From: a virus
Virus record (IMG/VR): IMGVR_UViG_3300036820_000490
Span: 1 to 42,807 of that record
Reading direction: 5' to 3' (one strand)
Length of the DNA stretch: 42,807 bases
Positions 23,965 to 32,123 of this stretch are shown here, one piece after another. A program made the translations under genes and the position numbers. Under the pieces are notes generated by a model, which made no database searches, was not told the DNA's origin, and worked only from the letters and a program-made list of their open reading frames with translations. How positions within the stretch are numbered: position 1 is the stretch's first letter; each line of letters begins with the position of its first letter.

Positions 23965-24043
23965 TAACCACAGAGTCACCGAGGGCACAGAGCGGACAAA
24001 ATCGGGTTGTCATTTCTCTGTGTTCTCGGTGACTCTGTGGTTA
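23965..24043. repeat. Inverted repeat, 19-bp perfect arms of CTCTGTG type
   Basis: Arms TAACCACAGAGTCACCGAG (23965-23983) and its exact complement (24025-24043), extended by nine imperfect bases on the inside. It can form a long hairpin between tail tube and chaperone genes. No T-run follows. It may protect mRNA ends or be a mobile repeat. Confidence 0.85.
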
Positions 24044-24140
24044 GCCGTCCGTGTAAAAAAGCAGCGACGGACCTTACTCGGAGCGGCTTCGGTCGGGGGA
24101 GAAGGAGCCGGTTTCCTTTCAGCGCCCGTCGCTTGATCGA

Positions 24141-24593
24141 TTACGACGCCACGGTGAACCAGGTCGGGGGTTCCGCGGCATTGGTCGGCTTGAGGGTGAA
24201 TTTCACCCGCAACACGTCGGCCAGTTTTTCGTCGCGCGTGACCTTGCCGACCGAGAAATAGGCGCGCGGGCCTTGCGAGCCGACCGTCGCCGAGGGGCCG
24301 TCGAGCGCGACGCAATCGATGGCCGCGCGGGACAGCGAGGCGGCGACCAACGCCATCAACTGGACGTCGGTCGGATCCCACACCGCGTCGACCTCGATCG
24401 GCAAGCCGATCAACGTCGTGCTGTCGGCCTTGAAACCGCCGGTGCCCCGGGTCGAGGTGTCGGCCTCGTCGGGATCGATCGAGACCGACAGATCCTTGAC
24501 GCTTTTTACGGGCGTCCACGTGGGCGTGGCGTAGGGCGTCTCGGTGGCCGTGTTGACGTTGAGCGTGGCGTTGAGACTGAGAGGGAGGGACAT
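24141..24593 (-). CDS. Major tail tube protein
   Basis: 150 aa. The start LPLSLNATLNVNTATETPYA and the pattern KDLSVSIDPDEADTSTRGTG followed by PIEVDAVWDPTDVQLMALVA are typical of tail tube proteins in which an input peptide, a strand pair and a helix form the ring subunit. Position between tail completion and chaperone genes agrees. It is expected to form hexameric rings stacked to the length set by the tape measure. Confidence 0.8.
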   Translation of the reverse strand: MSLPLSLNATLNVNTATETPYATPTWTPVKSVKDLSVSIDPDEADTSTRGTGGFKADSTTLIGLPIEVDAVWDPTDVQLMALVAASLSRAAIDCVALDGPSATVGSQGPRAYFSVGKVTRDEKLADVLRVKFTLKPTNAAEPPTWFTVAS

Positions 24594-24659
24594 AGGATTG
24601 GACTAGGGGTTAGGGGCTAGGGCCAGTGTTTGCCACGCCGCTTTGCGGAGTGCTTGTTC

Positions 24660-25088
24660 TTAGGCGGCTTTCAGCGAGTTTTCCCACAGCGGCGGCAAGC
24701 GGGATCGCTCGGCGACGAAGGCGGGCTGCATGGCCGGGCGGGCGGCGTAGTGCATGCGGACGCCGTTTCGGCTGACCGTGCCGCCGTATTCCAACAGCGC
24801 CGGCACCTCTCCATTCGCGCCGTTGAGCAATGCCGGCCCGATCACGACGCTCTTTGCGCCGGGGTCGAACGCAAAAAAGATCAATTGCTTGAGCTTGCCG
24901 TCGTGCGCACTGGGCGGCTGGCCCGGCTCGGAAATCTTTTTTCTACGGCGCATCGACGAACGGGCTCGCGTGCGCACGAAGGCGCCGAACTGCGCAAGCA
25001 CCTTTCGCGTCGCGGCGTCCATCGCGTTTTGAACGGCCGGCCGATCGAAGAAAAAATTCTTCGCCTGGGCGGGCTTCATGGTGAGCAT
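24660..25088 (-). CDS. HK97 gp10-like tail completion protein
   Basis: 142 aa from the ATG at 25088. ATRKVLAQFGAFVRTRARSS followed by the basic MRRRKKISEPGQPPSAHDGK and LLEYGGTVSRN are features of the gp10/minor tail family that connects head and tail. A GTG at 25097 is in frame, but the four codons before ATG belong to a dispersed hairpin repeat, so the later start is preferred. Followed by the tail tube gene. Confidence 0.75.
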   Translation of the reverse strand: MLTMKPAQAKNFFFDRPAVQNAMDAATRKVLAQFGAFVRTRARSSMRRRKKISEPGQPPSAHDGKLKQLIFFAFDPGAKSVVIGPALLNGANGEVPALLEYGGTVSRNGVRMHYAARPAMQPAFVAERSRLPPLWENSLKAA

Positions 25089-25094
25089 GTTCGC

Positions 25095-25112
25095 CACGCC
25101 GCTTGCGGCGTG
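25095..25112. repeat. Palindrome CACGCCGC-TT-GCGGCGTG
   Basis: Perfect 8-bp arms in the gap between two tail genes. Near copies lie at 24634-24652, 26525-26543 and 27017-27036, each also at a gene junction and each flanked by GTTCGCCA- or GTTTGCCA-like sequence in three cases. Confidence 0.75.
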
Positions 25113-25122
25113 CTGTTTCTGT

Positions 25123-25560
25123 CTATTCGAAGCCGAGGCGGTACGTGGCCGTGAGCAACGAGAGGAAAATACCTTCCTCGTGCAGCTTCTTCTGATCGTA
25201 AATCGGGTCGTTGGCGACCTCGTCGGGCTTGATCGGCACGGCCAGCGGGATCGGGTTGTCGAAGAGAAAATCCTCGATCGACTCCATGAGCAGGGTCAGC
25301 TCGTCGAGCGTGTCGATATCGTCGGGCTGCACGGCCAGTTGCACGGCGACGTGGATTTCGTAATCGATCAGCCGCTGGCCGCGGCTGACACGCTTGGAAA
25401 TGCTGGATTTCGGAACGATCGTCGTGGTGAGCGCCTGCAGGTCTTTGAGCGTGTAGAGCGGAAGATACTTTCGCGCCACCGTGCTCAGCGCCGGCGTGAA
25501 CGTGCCGCCGTTGAGCAACGTGACCATCGCCGTCTGAACTTCCGTGATGACTGCCGGCAT
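25123..25560 (-). CDS. Putative tail terminator/neck protein
   Basis: 145 aa, from the ATG at 25560; the frame continues upstream only through heptamer repeats. MPAVITEVQTAMVTLLNGGT, YTLKDLQALTTTIVPKSSIS and DTLDELTLLMESIEDFLF fit small alpha/beta tail terminator proteins, which cap the tail and join it to the head. Position two genes before the tail tube supports this. Confidence 0.65.
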   Translation of the reverse strand: MPAVITEVQTAMVTLLNGGTFTPALSTVARKYLPLYTLKDLQALTTTIVPKSSISKRVSRGQRLIDYEIHVAVQLAVQPDDIDTLDELTLLMESIEDFLFDNPIPLAVPIKPDEVANDPIYDQKKLHEEGIFLSLLTATYRLGFE

Positions 25561-25570
25561 TTCTTCGTCT

Positions 25571-25627
25571 CTTCGTCCCTCGCCCCTAACCCCTGACCCC
25601 TGACCCCTGACCCCTGGCCCCTTCCTC
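25571..25627 (+). repeat. Longest heptamer array in the window
   Basis: About eight consecutive units of TCGTCCC, TCGCCCC, TAACCCC, TGACCCC and TGGCCCC on the plus strand, filling the junction between two neck genes. The units change gradually from one variant to the next. Confidence 0.9.
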
Positions 25628-25636
25628 ATCGATGGG

Positions 25637-26038
25637 TCACACATCGCCGTGATCGAAGATGGCCAGGGTATATTCCTTGCCGATTTCGAACGGGCTGTCG
25701 GCCTCGAACGACAGTTCGATCGCATCGCTCGGGGCGTGCTGCAAAAACTTGTGATCGGTGCGGACGAACTGCGCGACGCCGGCCGTCTTGTGGCCGAGCA
25801 GCGACGTCTTTTCGTGGCTCGTGACCTCGACGCAGCGCACCCGAGCCGTCAGGTGCGGATGCAACGCCGGCGCGTGACCGCACATCGGGTCACAGTCGGT
25901 GGCGGCGTGAGCGGCCGCCATCGTCGCATCCGGCGAGCTGGCCGACGGCTGCGAGGTATCGGCGGAGACGCTGCTCGAGGTCGCGCTCGCCTGTGACGTC
26001 GCAGCGGGACGCCGCGGCTTGTTTTTCGTCGGTCGCAT
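25637..26038 (-). CDS. Hypothetical head-tail region protein
   Basis: 133 aa. The first 55 residues are Lys/Ala/Ser-rich and disordered. The rest (RVRCVEVTSHEKTSLLGHKT, then FLQHAPSDAIELSFEADSPF, then EIGKEYTLAIFDHGD) is a small beta domain common in planctomycete phage structural regions. Possibly a head decoration or tail accessory protein. No further assignment possible. Confidence 0.6.
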   Translation of the reverse strand: MRPTKNKPRRPAATSQASATSSSVSADTSQPSASSPDATMAAAHAATDCDPMCGHAPALHPHLTARVRCVEVTSHEKTSLLGHKTAGVAQFVRTDHKFLQHAPSDAIELSFEADSPFEIGKEYTLAIFDHGDV

Positions 26039-26060
26039 GGTTTTCCTCCGCGTTTGATTT

Positions 26061-26080
26061 GTCAGGCTGGAAAGCCTGAC
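26061..26080. repeat. Hairpin repeat GTCAGGCT-GGAA-AGCCTGAC
   Basis: Perfect 8-bp arms with a 4-base loop. A related copy lies at 17682-17700. This hairpin family is frequent in planctomycete chromosomes. Confidence 0.75.
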
Positions 26081-26518
26081 CTACGAGACCAGCTTCGTAT
26101 GAATCCGCATCGTGTTCCTGAACGGATCGCTCCAGCGCCACGACGGCTGATTCCCCAGGGGAAGAAGTTCGTAGCTGAGGGTCTTTTCACCCACTGTTTC
26201 TTGGATCAGGTCGCCGCGCTCCGGCTTGGCCGGCTCGCTGGCCAACAGCTCCTCCAGTTCGCCCGCCGTCAGTGCGGCGATCTCGCCCGAGGAAAAACCG
26301 CCGAAGCCGGCCAATACGAGGTCGACGGCCCGGATCAAAAAATCCCGGCTTTCGATCCGCTGCAGGATGCCGTATCCGTTCTCCTCCTCGAATGTCGTTT
26401 TTCCAATCGTGGCCGGCACGGTCGCGGACAGGCTGCCGCGCACGTAGGTCACTTGCGTCGCGCAATACGCGGCGCGTTTTTGTTCAAGCCACGTGGCGGA
26501 GGTTGCGAATAAGTCCAT
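26081..26518 (-). CDS. Putative head-tail connector (neck) protein
   Basis: 145 aa from the ATG at 26518; three codons further upstream come from the dispersed hairpin repeat. MDLFATSATWLEQKRAAYCA and TQVTYVRGSLSATVPATIGK, then EENGYGILQRIESRDFLIRA and PWRF-like end match neck proteins seen between capsid and tail genes in prophages of this group. Likely the head closure or adaptor ring protein. Confidence 0.65.
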   Translation of the reverse strand: MDLFATSATWLEQKRAAYCATQVTYVRGSLSATVPATIGKTTFEEENGYGILQRIESRDFLIRAVDLVLAGFGGFSSGEIAALTAGELEELLASEPAKPERGDLIQETVGEKTLSYELLPLGNQPSWRWSDPFRNTMRIHTKLVS

Positions 26519-26584
26519 GTTCGCCACGTCCGCTTGCGGCGTGTTGATCCGACAAATACAAAGCGCGTCGCGAGCGAACGCGGC

Positions 26585-26920
26585 TTACGTGAACAACCGC
26601 ACCAGGGCCGTGGTGTCGGCGTCGGCGCAGACGGCGGTGAATTTTCCCATGAGCGTGTTGTCGGTCGAAACGGCCGTCACGGCGGCGCCGTTCCAATAGG
26701 CCAACGCTCCGGCGGCGCCGCCGGAGCCGGTCGCGGTGGATTTCGCGATGCGGAACACGCCCTTCACGGCCAGGGCGCCTTGCGCGCCCTGGGGGATGTC
26801 TTCGGTCGTGATGCCGAACAAGGCCCCCTGTAGCACGACGCTGCCGGCGGGAGTGTCGGCGTCCGCATTGGTGTAGTCAATGCGGTCGCCCTCGTGGACG
26901 AACGTTGCGGTAAAGGTCAT
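26585..26920 (-). CDS. Capsid decoration protein, DUF2190 family
   Basis: 111 aa. MTFTATFVHEGDRIDYTNAD followed by TPAGSVVLQGALFGIT, GAQGALAVKGVFRIAK and GAALAYWNG-type sequence is typical of DUF2190 proteins, which trimerise on the capsid surface like lambda gpD. GAGGAG eight bases before the ATG fixes the start. It lies directly after the capsid gene, as usual. Confidence 0.88.
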   Translation of the reverse strand: MTFTATFVHEGDRIDYTNADADTPAGSVVLQGALFGITTEDIPQGAQGALAVKGVFRIAKSTATGSGGAAGALAYWNGAAVTAVSTDNTLMGKFTAVCADADTTALVRLFT

Positions 26921-27037
26921 TAGGAAAAACTCCTCGTTTATGTGACCGGCCGGCGGCCGGATTGTCTTCGTCTCTTCATCACCAGCAACTAGCAACTAAC
27001 AACTGGCGACTCCACACACGCCGCAAGCGGGCGTGGC

Positions 27038-29242
27038 TTACGCGCCCGCCGACATCACGCCACCGCGCCAGTCTTGCAGGCCGATCCCGAAATCGAAGAA
27101 GCCGCGCCACTGCATGCCGAGAATATTAAAATTGGTCTCGGCGCTCTCGATGATCGGCGTGCGGGTGCCGCGCAGGTAGCAGGCTTCGATCACGGCGATG
27201 TCGGCCGGGTCGGCCAACAGATACCAGGCGGTGGCACTGGAGCCGGAAATGTTCTGGGCGTTCAGGAACGGGCTCGACACCACGCGCCACTTGCCAGCGT
27301 GCGGGTTGTTGGCCGGCTTGAGCTTGTTGTTGACCGGCACGCCGACGACGACCGTCTGTTTGTAGAGCTGGTCGGCATAGGTCTTGAGCGCCGTGGGCAC
27401 CAGCAGGATCGACGGGGCGCAGACGATCGGCTCGCCGGCGCTGTCGACCTGATCCAAGAACAGCGTTTCGGCCGCCGTCAACGGATCGATATCGAGCTCG
27501 GTCGTTCCGCCCGACTGGTAGTTCTTGTGAGCGGCCGAGAACAGGGCGTTGCCGTCGTAGCTGTTCGGATTCGACAGCAGCAACGTGAACACGGCCCGTT
27601 CGAACGCCAAGGCGCTGGCCCGGCCCAACAGCTTGGGTATCTGCAAAAAGGCCCCCAAGTCGTCGCTGATGATCTGCTGGCGGGTCAGCGCAATGATTTT
27701 GCCGCGGGTCTGGACCTGGTTCTGGTAGCTCTCGTCGGAGAGCGTGCCGTGCTTCAGTTCGCCGTCAGGACCGACCAGGGCGAATTCGCCCGACTCGGTG
27801 AGCCGGTAGGTGAACGTGGGCTTGAAATCGACCGCGTCGCGCACGCCGCAGATCTGCGGCCCGGCGATCGGCACCGCGGAAAACGAATCGAGCAAAAGCT
27901 TGTTGGCGACGTTGCTCAAAATGCCCGACAGGCTGACGGTGGACAGCTCGCCGGCGGCGTAGATCATGTCCTGGCTGGGGAAGGTGGCCTGCAACGCCTG
28001 ATCGGCGGCGAAGGCGGCGCGGATCGTGTCGTTGCTCATCGCGCCCGGCTGCGCGTAGTGGCCGGCCGCGCGGATCACCGTGTGAAACAAGAAGCTCAGG
28101 CCGACGCCGCGGAGTTGGCGGCTCATCGCCGCGTTGAGCGTCTTTTCGTCGAAATGCTTTTTCGCGTTTTCTTCGCGCATGCCGTTGGACAGGCACATCG
28201 CGGCGACGATGGCCATCGGCAGCGCGTCGGACGGCTGGCCGGCGACGTGGATCGCCGGGCCGGTCGGCCGGCTGGCGCGCAGCACTGCGAGCTCGACTCT
28301 GGTTTCGTCCCAGCCTTCGGCGACGGCCTTGGCTTCGATCGCCGGATGGCCCTTGGCGAGCGTGTGGATTTTTTCCACGCGGCCGAGTTCGGCGGCGTAG
28401 CTGGCGCGCAGGTCCTTGAGCGCCTGGACCGGATCGACGACCGCATCTTCGGCAGCCGGCTTCGCGGCCGGCTTGGGCGCGGGTTCCGGCTTCGGAGCGG
28501 TCGACGCCTTCAATTCGGCGTCGTAGCTGGCCTGCAGAAACGTCTTTTGGGTCTCGCTGATCGTGGCCGCGTCAAAACCCTTTGCCTTGAGCCATTCGTC
28601 GAACTTCAGCATGGAAAGAACCTCGGGGGATGCGATCGCGCTGGCGGCGACCTTGGTCGAAGAAGATTCGTCGGCGCCGACGGGCGTGACGCTGATTTCG
28701 CGGAGGACGGATTTTTTAGCGAAGTAGGCGGGGCCGACGAACTGACGTCCGTTGGCTTGGAACTTTTCCCCACTGCCCATGAACAACATTTCGGTCGGCT
28801 GGGCGCCGATCGAAGCTTGCCAGGGAAATTTATTATCCGCCGACTCGCTCACTTCGCGGGCGTGATCGGTGGCGGCACTCAAAATGCCCTTGGCCCGGAT
28901 CGAGTTGCCGAGGGTGACATCCTCCGCATGGCCGACCGGCTGGTTCAGATCGTGGTTTTTCAACACGGGCGTCGACTTCGTGACGCGCATGCCGCTGATG
29001 TCGACGACGACCGGATGGGGCAGCGACGGCAATTTCATTTTGCCGCCGGTGTACACGACCGCGTCGAATTTGCGCAGCTTCGGTTTCTTGGCGGCTGGTG
29101 TCGCCTCGCCATCGTCGACGCCGGTGTCGTCGGCCGCCGGCGCCGCGGCCTCCAGCGCGAACGGCAACGCGGATCCATCCTCGCCGCAAGCGGTGAGGCG
29201 CAGATCGTTGGGCAGTTCGTGAGCTTCGACAGTTCGGGCCAT
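27038..29242 (-). CDS. Prohead protease-major capsid protein fusion
   Basis: 734 aa. Residues about 55-200 are an HK97-type prohead protease: His97 in VLKNHD and Ser144 in WQASIGA are the likely catalytic pair. Residues about 205-350 contain a FDEWLKAKGFDAATI block and a charged linker that may act as internal scaffold. Residues about 390-734 are a Mu gpT-like capsid domain (LSGILSNVANKLLLDSFSAV, YRLTESGEFALVGPDGELKH, ADQLYKQTVVVGVPVNNKLK, FFDFGIGLQDWRGG). A single polyprotein presumably cuts itself after shell assembly. No separate protease or scaffold gene is present. Start at the ATG after a heptamer repeat; upstream codons in frame are repeat. Confidence 0.9.
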   Translation of the reverse strand: MARTVEAHELPNDLRLTACGEDGSALPFALEAAAPAADDTGVDDGEATPAAKKPKLRKFDAVVYTGGKMKLPSLPHPVVVDISGMRVTKSTPVLKNHDLNQPVGHAEDVTLGNSIRAKGILSAATDHAREVSESADNKFPWQASIGAQPTEMLFMGSGEKFQANGRQFVGPAYFAKKSVLREISVTPVGADESSSTKVAASAIASPEVLSMLKFDEWLKAKGFDAATISETQKTFLQASYDAELKASTAPKPEPAPKPAAKPAAEDAVVDPVQALKDLRASYAAELGRVEKIHTLAKGHPAIEAKAVAEGWDETRVELAVLRASRPTGPAIHVAGQPSDALPMAIVAAMCLSNGMREENAKKHFDEKTLNAAMSRQLRGVGLSFLFHTVIRAAGHYAQPGAMSNDTIRAAFAADQALQATFPSQDMIYAAGELSTVSLSGILSNVANKLLLDSFSAVPIAGPQICGVRDAVDFKPTFTYRLTESGEFALVGPDGELKHGTLSDESYQNQVQTRGKIIALTRQQIISDDLGAFLQIPKLLGRASALAFERAVFTLLLSNPNSYDGNALFSAAHKNYQSGGTTELDIDPLTAAETLFLDQVDSAGEPIVCAPSILLVPTALKTYADQLYKQTVVVGVPVNNKLKPANNPHAGKWRVVSSPFLNAQNISGSSATAWYLLADPADIAVIEACYLRGTRTPIIESAETNFNILGMQWRGFFDFGIGLQDWRGGVMSAGA

Positions 29243-29250
29243 TTGTTTCT

Positions 29251-29325
29251 CTTCGTCTCTAGCCACTAGCCACTAACCGCTGCCCACTGCCCACTGCCAC
29301 CTGACCCCTGAACCCTGGCCCTGGC
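29251..29325 (+). repeat. Mixed heptamer array between portal and capsid genes
   Basis: Units of CTAGCCA, CTAACCG, CTGCCCA, CTGACCC and CTGGCCC follow each other, linking the CTAGTGG-type and the CCCTGAC-type families in one continuous array. Confidence 0.85.
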
Positions 29326-29326
29326 C

Positions 29327-30841
29327 TCACGTCGACGCCTGGTCGTCGTCATCGGCGTCGTCGGCGACCGGCGCCGGTTGGCCCGGCGTGGCCGACGGCA
29401 CGATGACGCCGGTTGGGTCGTACAGCGGCAGCCCCAGCGCGCGCATCAAGGTGATCTCGCGCGCCCGCTGGCGAATGACGTCTTCCCAGTTCTTGCCGTC
29501 TCGGCCGCATTCCTCGGCCAGTGTGGTCGTGTTGTTGGCCAGCCGCGTCGATTGCGCGTTGGCCTCTTTTTCCGGATCGACGTGTCCGCTGCCGTCCCAG
29601 AACCAGAGGCAGGGCCACGAATAAAAGGGACCCATGTCGTCGGGGATCAGGCCGGGAACCAACGCGGCTTCGTCGAGCCAGGAACGCTTGATCGGGTTCA
29701 GCACGCGGCGCTGGATGTGCGAGCGATCGGTGCGGCGGGCAACGCCGTAATCCTGATGGTCGAGGCGTCCCGAGGCGTAGTTGTATTTGCTCGAATTTCC
29801 GGCGGCCTTGTTGTAGGGCATGTTTACCGCTCTCGCGGCTTCGCCCAACAGGTCTCCCGAGAATTCGCCGAATGTCGTCGTCGGTTGCTTGGCGTCGATC
29901 TGGCCCAGCTTCCAGCCTTGCGGGAGCGTGGTCATCTGCTTTTTGGCCAGATCGAGGTGGTCCATCGGCTCGATCTCTTCGGCGCCGTCGTCGGGAGAGG
30001 CGTCGGTGTACAGCACCGCCGCGAAGTCGGCCGCCGTTTCGGAGGCGGTCAGCACCGACAGGCGGAAGCGACGGATCTGGAGAAACAGAAGCAGCGAGGG
30101 CGTGGCTTCCGGGATGCCGCGGCGCTGGCCGGGACGGTCCTTGTGGAAATAGTGGACGACCTGATCGGCGGGAATCTTGTCGTAATCGAACTGCATGCCC
30201 AGGCCCATCAGCATCGTGCCCGGGTGGTATTTCAGGATGTGATAGGTGATCGGATTGCCGTAGCGATCGAAGACGATGCCGTCGACGGCCTCGGGGCCAT
30301 AGGCGATCAGATCGGGCGTGCAGACCTGATCGGCCTCGATCTCCACGATGTCGAGCTTGACCGGCGATTCGAGCTTTGGGTTCGTGACGAGCAAATAGAA
30401 GATCTCGCCGCTCTCAAAAATCGCCTTGCGGCCGATGCGCAGTTTTTCGCCGAGGCAGACTTCCTCGGCCCAGTCGTTGAACAGGCCTTGCACGCGGCGG
30501 TTGGCGGCGTCGTTGGGTGTGTTGATTTGCAGCCGGGGGCCGGTGCCGATCGTGTCGTTGACCAGCGTTTGAGCGATGCCCTTGGCGTAGCAGTTGTTCG
30601 CCACTTCGTAGCGGCAGCGGTTGCGCAGCAGGCGCCGTACGCCCGGCATGTTTTCAGCGTCGGCCTGCCAGCCGTCGGCCATGAACCATTGCCGGCGGGT
30701 GTCCTCGGTGAGCTGGGCCGCGTCGTAGCGGGCGCGCAACCGCACGTCGGCCTGGCGCATGTCGCGGCGGCGATCGGACGGATTGCTCCGTTCGGCGGCG
30801 CGAGGGATCGGCTGTCCGAATTGGTCCAAGATCGGGGACAC
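29327..30841 (-). CDS. Lambda-type portal protein
   Basis: 504 aa from a GTG. ARYDAAQLTEDTRRQWFMAD, RCRYEVANNCYAKGIAQTLV, GTGPRLQINTPNDAANRRVQ, IVFDRYGNPITYHILKYHPG and HYFHKDRPGQRRGIPEATPS are hallmarks of the lambda portal family. The C-terminus is acidic (VADDADDDDQAST). The portal forms the dodecameric DNA channel at one capsid vertex. It lies directly upstream of the capsid gene and one base triplet after the small joiner gene. Confidence 0.93.
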   Translation of the reverse strand: MSPILDQFGQPIPRAAERSNPSDRRRDMRQADVRLRARYDAAQLTEDTRRQWFMADGWQADAENMPGVRRLLRNRCRYEVANNCYAKGIAQTLVNDTIGTGPRLQINTPNDAANRRVQGLFNDWAEEVCLGEKLRIGRKAIFESGEIFYLLVTNPKLESPVKLDIVEIEADQVCTPDLIAYGPEAVDGIVFDRYGNPITYHILKYHPGTMLMGLGMQFDYDKIPADQVVHYFHKDRPGQRRGIPEATPSLLLFLQIRRFRLSVLTASETAADFAAVLYTDASPDDGAEEIEPMDHLDLAKKQMTTLPQGWKLGQIDAKQPTTTFGEFSGDLLGEAARAVNMPYNKAAGNSSKYNYASGRLDHQDYGVARRTDRSHIQRRVLNPIKRSWLDEAALVPGLIPDDMGPFYSWPCLWFWDGSGHVDPEKEANAQSTRLANNTTTLAEECGRDGKNWEDVIRQRAREITLMRALGLPLYDPTGVIVPSATPGQPAPVADDADDDDQAST

Positions 30842-30844
30842 GGT

Positions 30845-31051
30845 CTACCGCCAGGTGATAGGGGACACAAGCCGGGTGAAGCGGAGGCCGCGTTTCTTCC
30901 GAGCGACGGCTTGCTGGCTCTTTAGGTACCGGTCTGCCGCGATCTGATCGGGCAGGCTATGCTGATCGAACGAGCCGGAATCGCCGCTGGCTCGCTGCGG
31001 GCCTTGGGCGTTGGTCGCGATCGCATCGGACAGATCGGGTTCGTCGGCCAT
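30845..31051 (-). CDS. Small gpW-like head-tail joining protein
   Basis: 68 aa. DAIATNAQGPQRASGDSGSF, then SLPDQIAADRYLKSQQA and the basic RGLRFTRLVSPITW recall small proteins encoded between terminase and portal in prophages of this group, in the place of lambda gpW. The family link is by pattern and position. The stop is three bases before the portal GTG. Confidence 0.7.
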   Translation of the reverse strand: MADEPDLSDAIATNAQGPQRASGDSGSFDQHSLPDQIAADRYLKSQQAVARKKRGLRFTRLVSPITWR

Positions 31052-31160
31052 GTGCAAACAGCCTCGCGTGGTCTATCGACCAAGCTAACGCCGCTCTGTC
31101 TCAGGGCGCATGGCCATGAGGCATCGCCGCCGCGGGCGATGGCCGCTAGAATGCGGCGGC

Positions 31161-31650
31161 TCAAGGTTCTCCAGAATGTTGAGCAAGAGTCGGGTCGGGC
31201 TGTAACCCCGGCCCGGCTCGCTTTGTTGCGCCCCGCTTTCGGCCGCGGTATCTGGGGCACGCCGAGGCGGCTCCCCAGCGCCTCGATTCTTCGCTGACGA
31301 GCGGGAATTTCTCGTTCGCCGCGCGGCAGCGGCGGCGGACCGACGATCGCGACCACGCGCCGGAGCGGCTCGGCTCGCGCGAACGACGCATTGCATCGGC
31401 GATTTGCGTGTAGGTTTTTTTCGATTTCTTGAGCCGGGCAATCCTGCGGCAGATGCGACGCTCGTTTTGGTTGGGTGAAAAACGGCCTTTGACGATGCGC
31501 CAGCCAAGCGGCGGCCGAACGGCGTAGGGCAGGCCTCTGGCGCGGCGGGCGCCCATCGCGGCGGCGATGCGTTCGCCGATTCGCGCGCGCTCAAGCTCGG
31601 CGAAGGCCAGCATCACATGCGCGACCACGCGGCCGATCGGCCAGCGTGCT
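31161..31650 (-). pseudogene. Serine recombinase (resolvase/invertase) remnant
   Basis: The frame contains VVAHVMLAFAELERARIGER followed by IAAAMGARRARGLPYAVRPP and KKSKKTYTQIADAMR, the E-helix, linker and DNA-binding parts of a serine recombinase. The N-terminal catalytic domain with its serine is missing; upstream sequence in any frame does not restore it. It sits between the joiner and a small HTH gene, interrupting the usual terminase-portal order. Likely a dead insertion or the remains of an older integrase. Confidence 0.65.
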
Positions 31651-31798
31651 CCTCGGTGAGCGGCGCGAGAATCGCCTCGATCTGAGCCGAGATCGCGGCA
31701 ATGTCCGGTGCCGCGGATTCCTTTGCGACTCCCGCCAGCGCTCGGATTTGTTTCGCTCGACCGGGCGGCTGTAACCCACTCGGTCTCGCACTGCTCCA

Positions 31799-31828
31799 AT
31801 TATACACAATGCCTTGTGATTCACAAGG
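31799..31828 (-). promoter_or_regulatory. Minus-strand promoter with operator CCTTGTG-ATT-CACAAGG
   Basis: On the minus strand TTGTGA is followed after 16 bases by a perfect TATAAT (31799-31804). The -35 region is part of a perfect palindrome with 7-base arms (31812-31828). Transcription would run through the recombinase remnant into the joiner, portal and capsid genes. It could be a late promoter or the old promoter of the recombinase. Confidence 0.55.
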
Positions 31829-31884
31829 AAATTATCGGCGGCCGGACAAGATTTTCTGACATTCTTTTTCCTTCGGGAAAGTTG

Positions 31885-32067
31885 CTATTTGTCGCGCGGG
31901 CCGCGCTTTTTCTTTTTCGGCCGGCGAAGGCCGGCGGTCAGAATGAGCCGCCGGCCGGCGATGACTTCGAAAGGCAGCCGCCCCTCGTCGAGCCATTGGC
32001 TGATCCGCTGCTGAGAGACGCGCCAGCGGCGAGCGAGATCGGTCGGTGAAATGAGACGTTCGTCCAT
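31885..32067 (-). CDS. Small helix-turn-helix (excisionase-like) protein
   Basis: 60 aa. ISPTDLARRWRVSQQRISQW followed by LDEGRLPFEVIAGRRLI is a MerR/Xis-type winged-helix pattern, and the C-terminus is very basic (RRPKKKKRGPRDK). Start ATG at 32067; upstream codons in frame overlap the terminase gene. It may be the excisionase, the terminase small subunit or a regulator of the operator at 31812. It is far from the integrase, so excisionase is not certain. Confidence 0.7.
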   Translation of the reverse strand: MDERLISPTDLARRWRVSQQRISQWLDEGRLPFEVIAGRRLILTAGLRRPKKKKRGPRDK

Positions 32068-32123
32068 GATGATTCGATCATCGGGCAATTCCTTGTCGGT
32101 GTCAAGAAAACAAGATGGTTGCT

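Noticed and set aside
25571-25627. Heptamer array as a CRISPR array
   Set aside because: Units are 7 bases and contiguous, without spacers; no cas genes in the window.
27074-29269. Open frame of about 730 codons on the plus strand opposite the capsid gene
   Set aside because: Composition is that of an antisense shadow of a GC-rich gene; the minus strand has the recognisable protease and capsid motifs.
29378-30925. Open frame of about 515 codons on the plus strand opposite the portal gene
   Set aside because: Antisense shadow; no protein-like motifs, and the portal on the other strand is certain.
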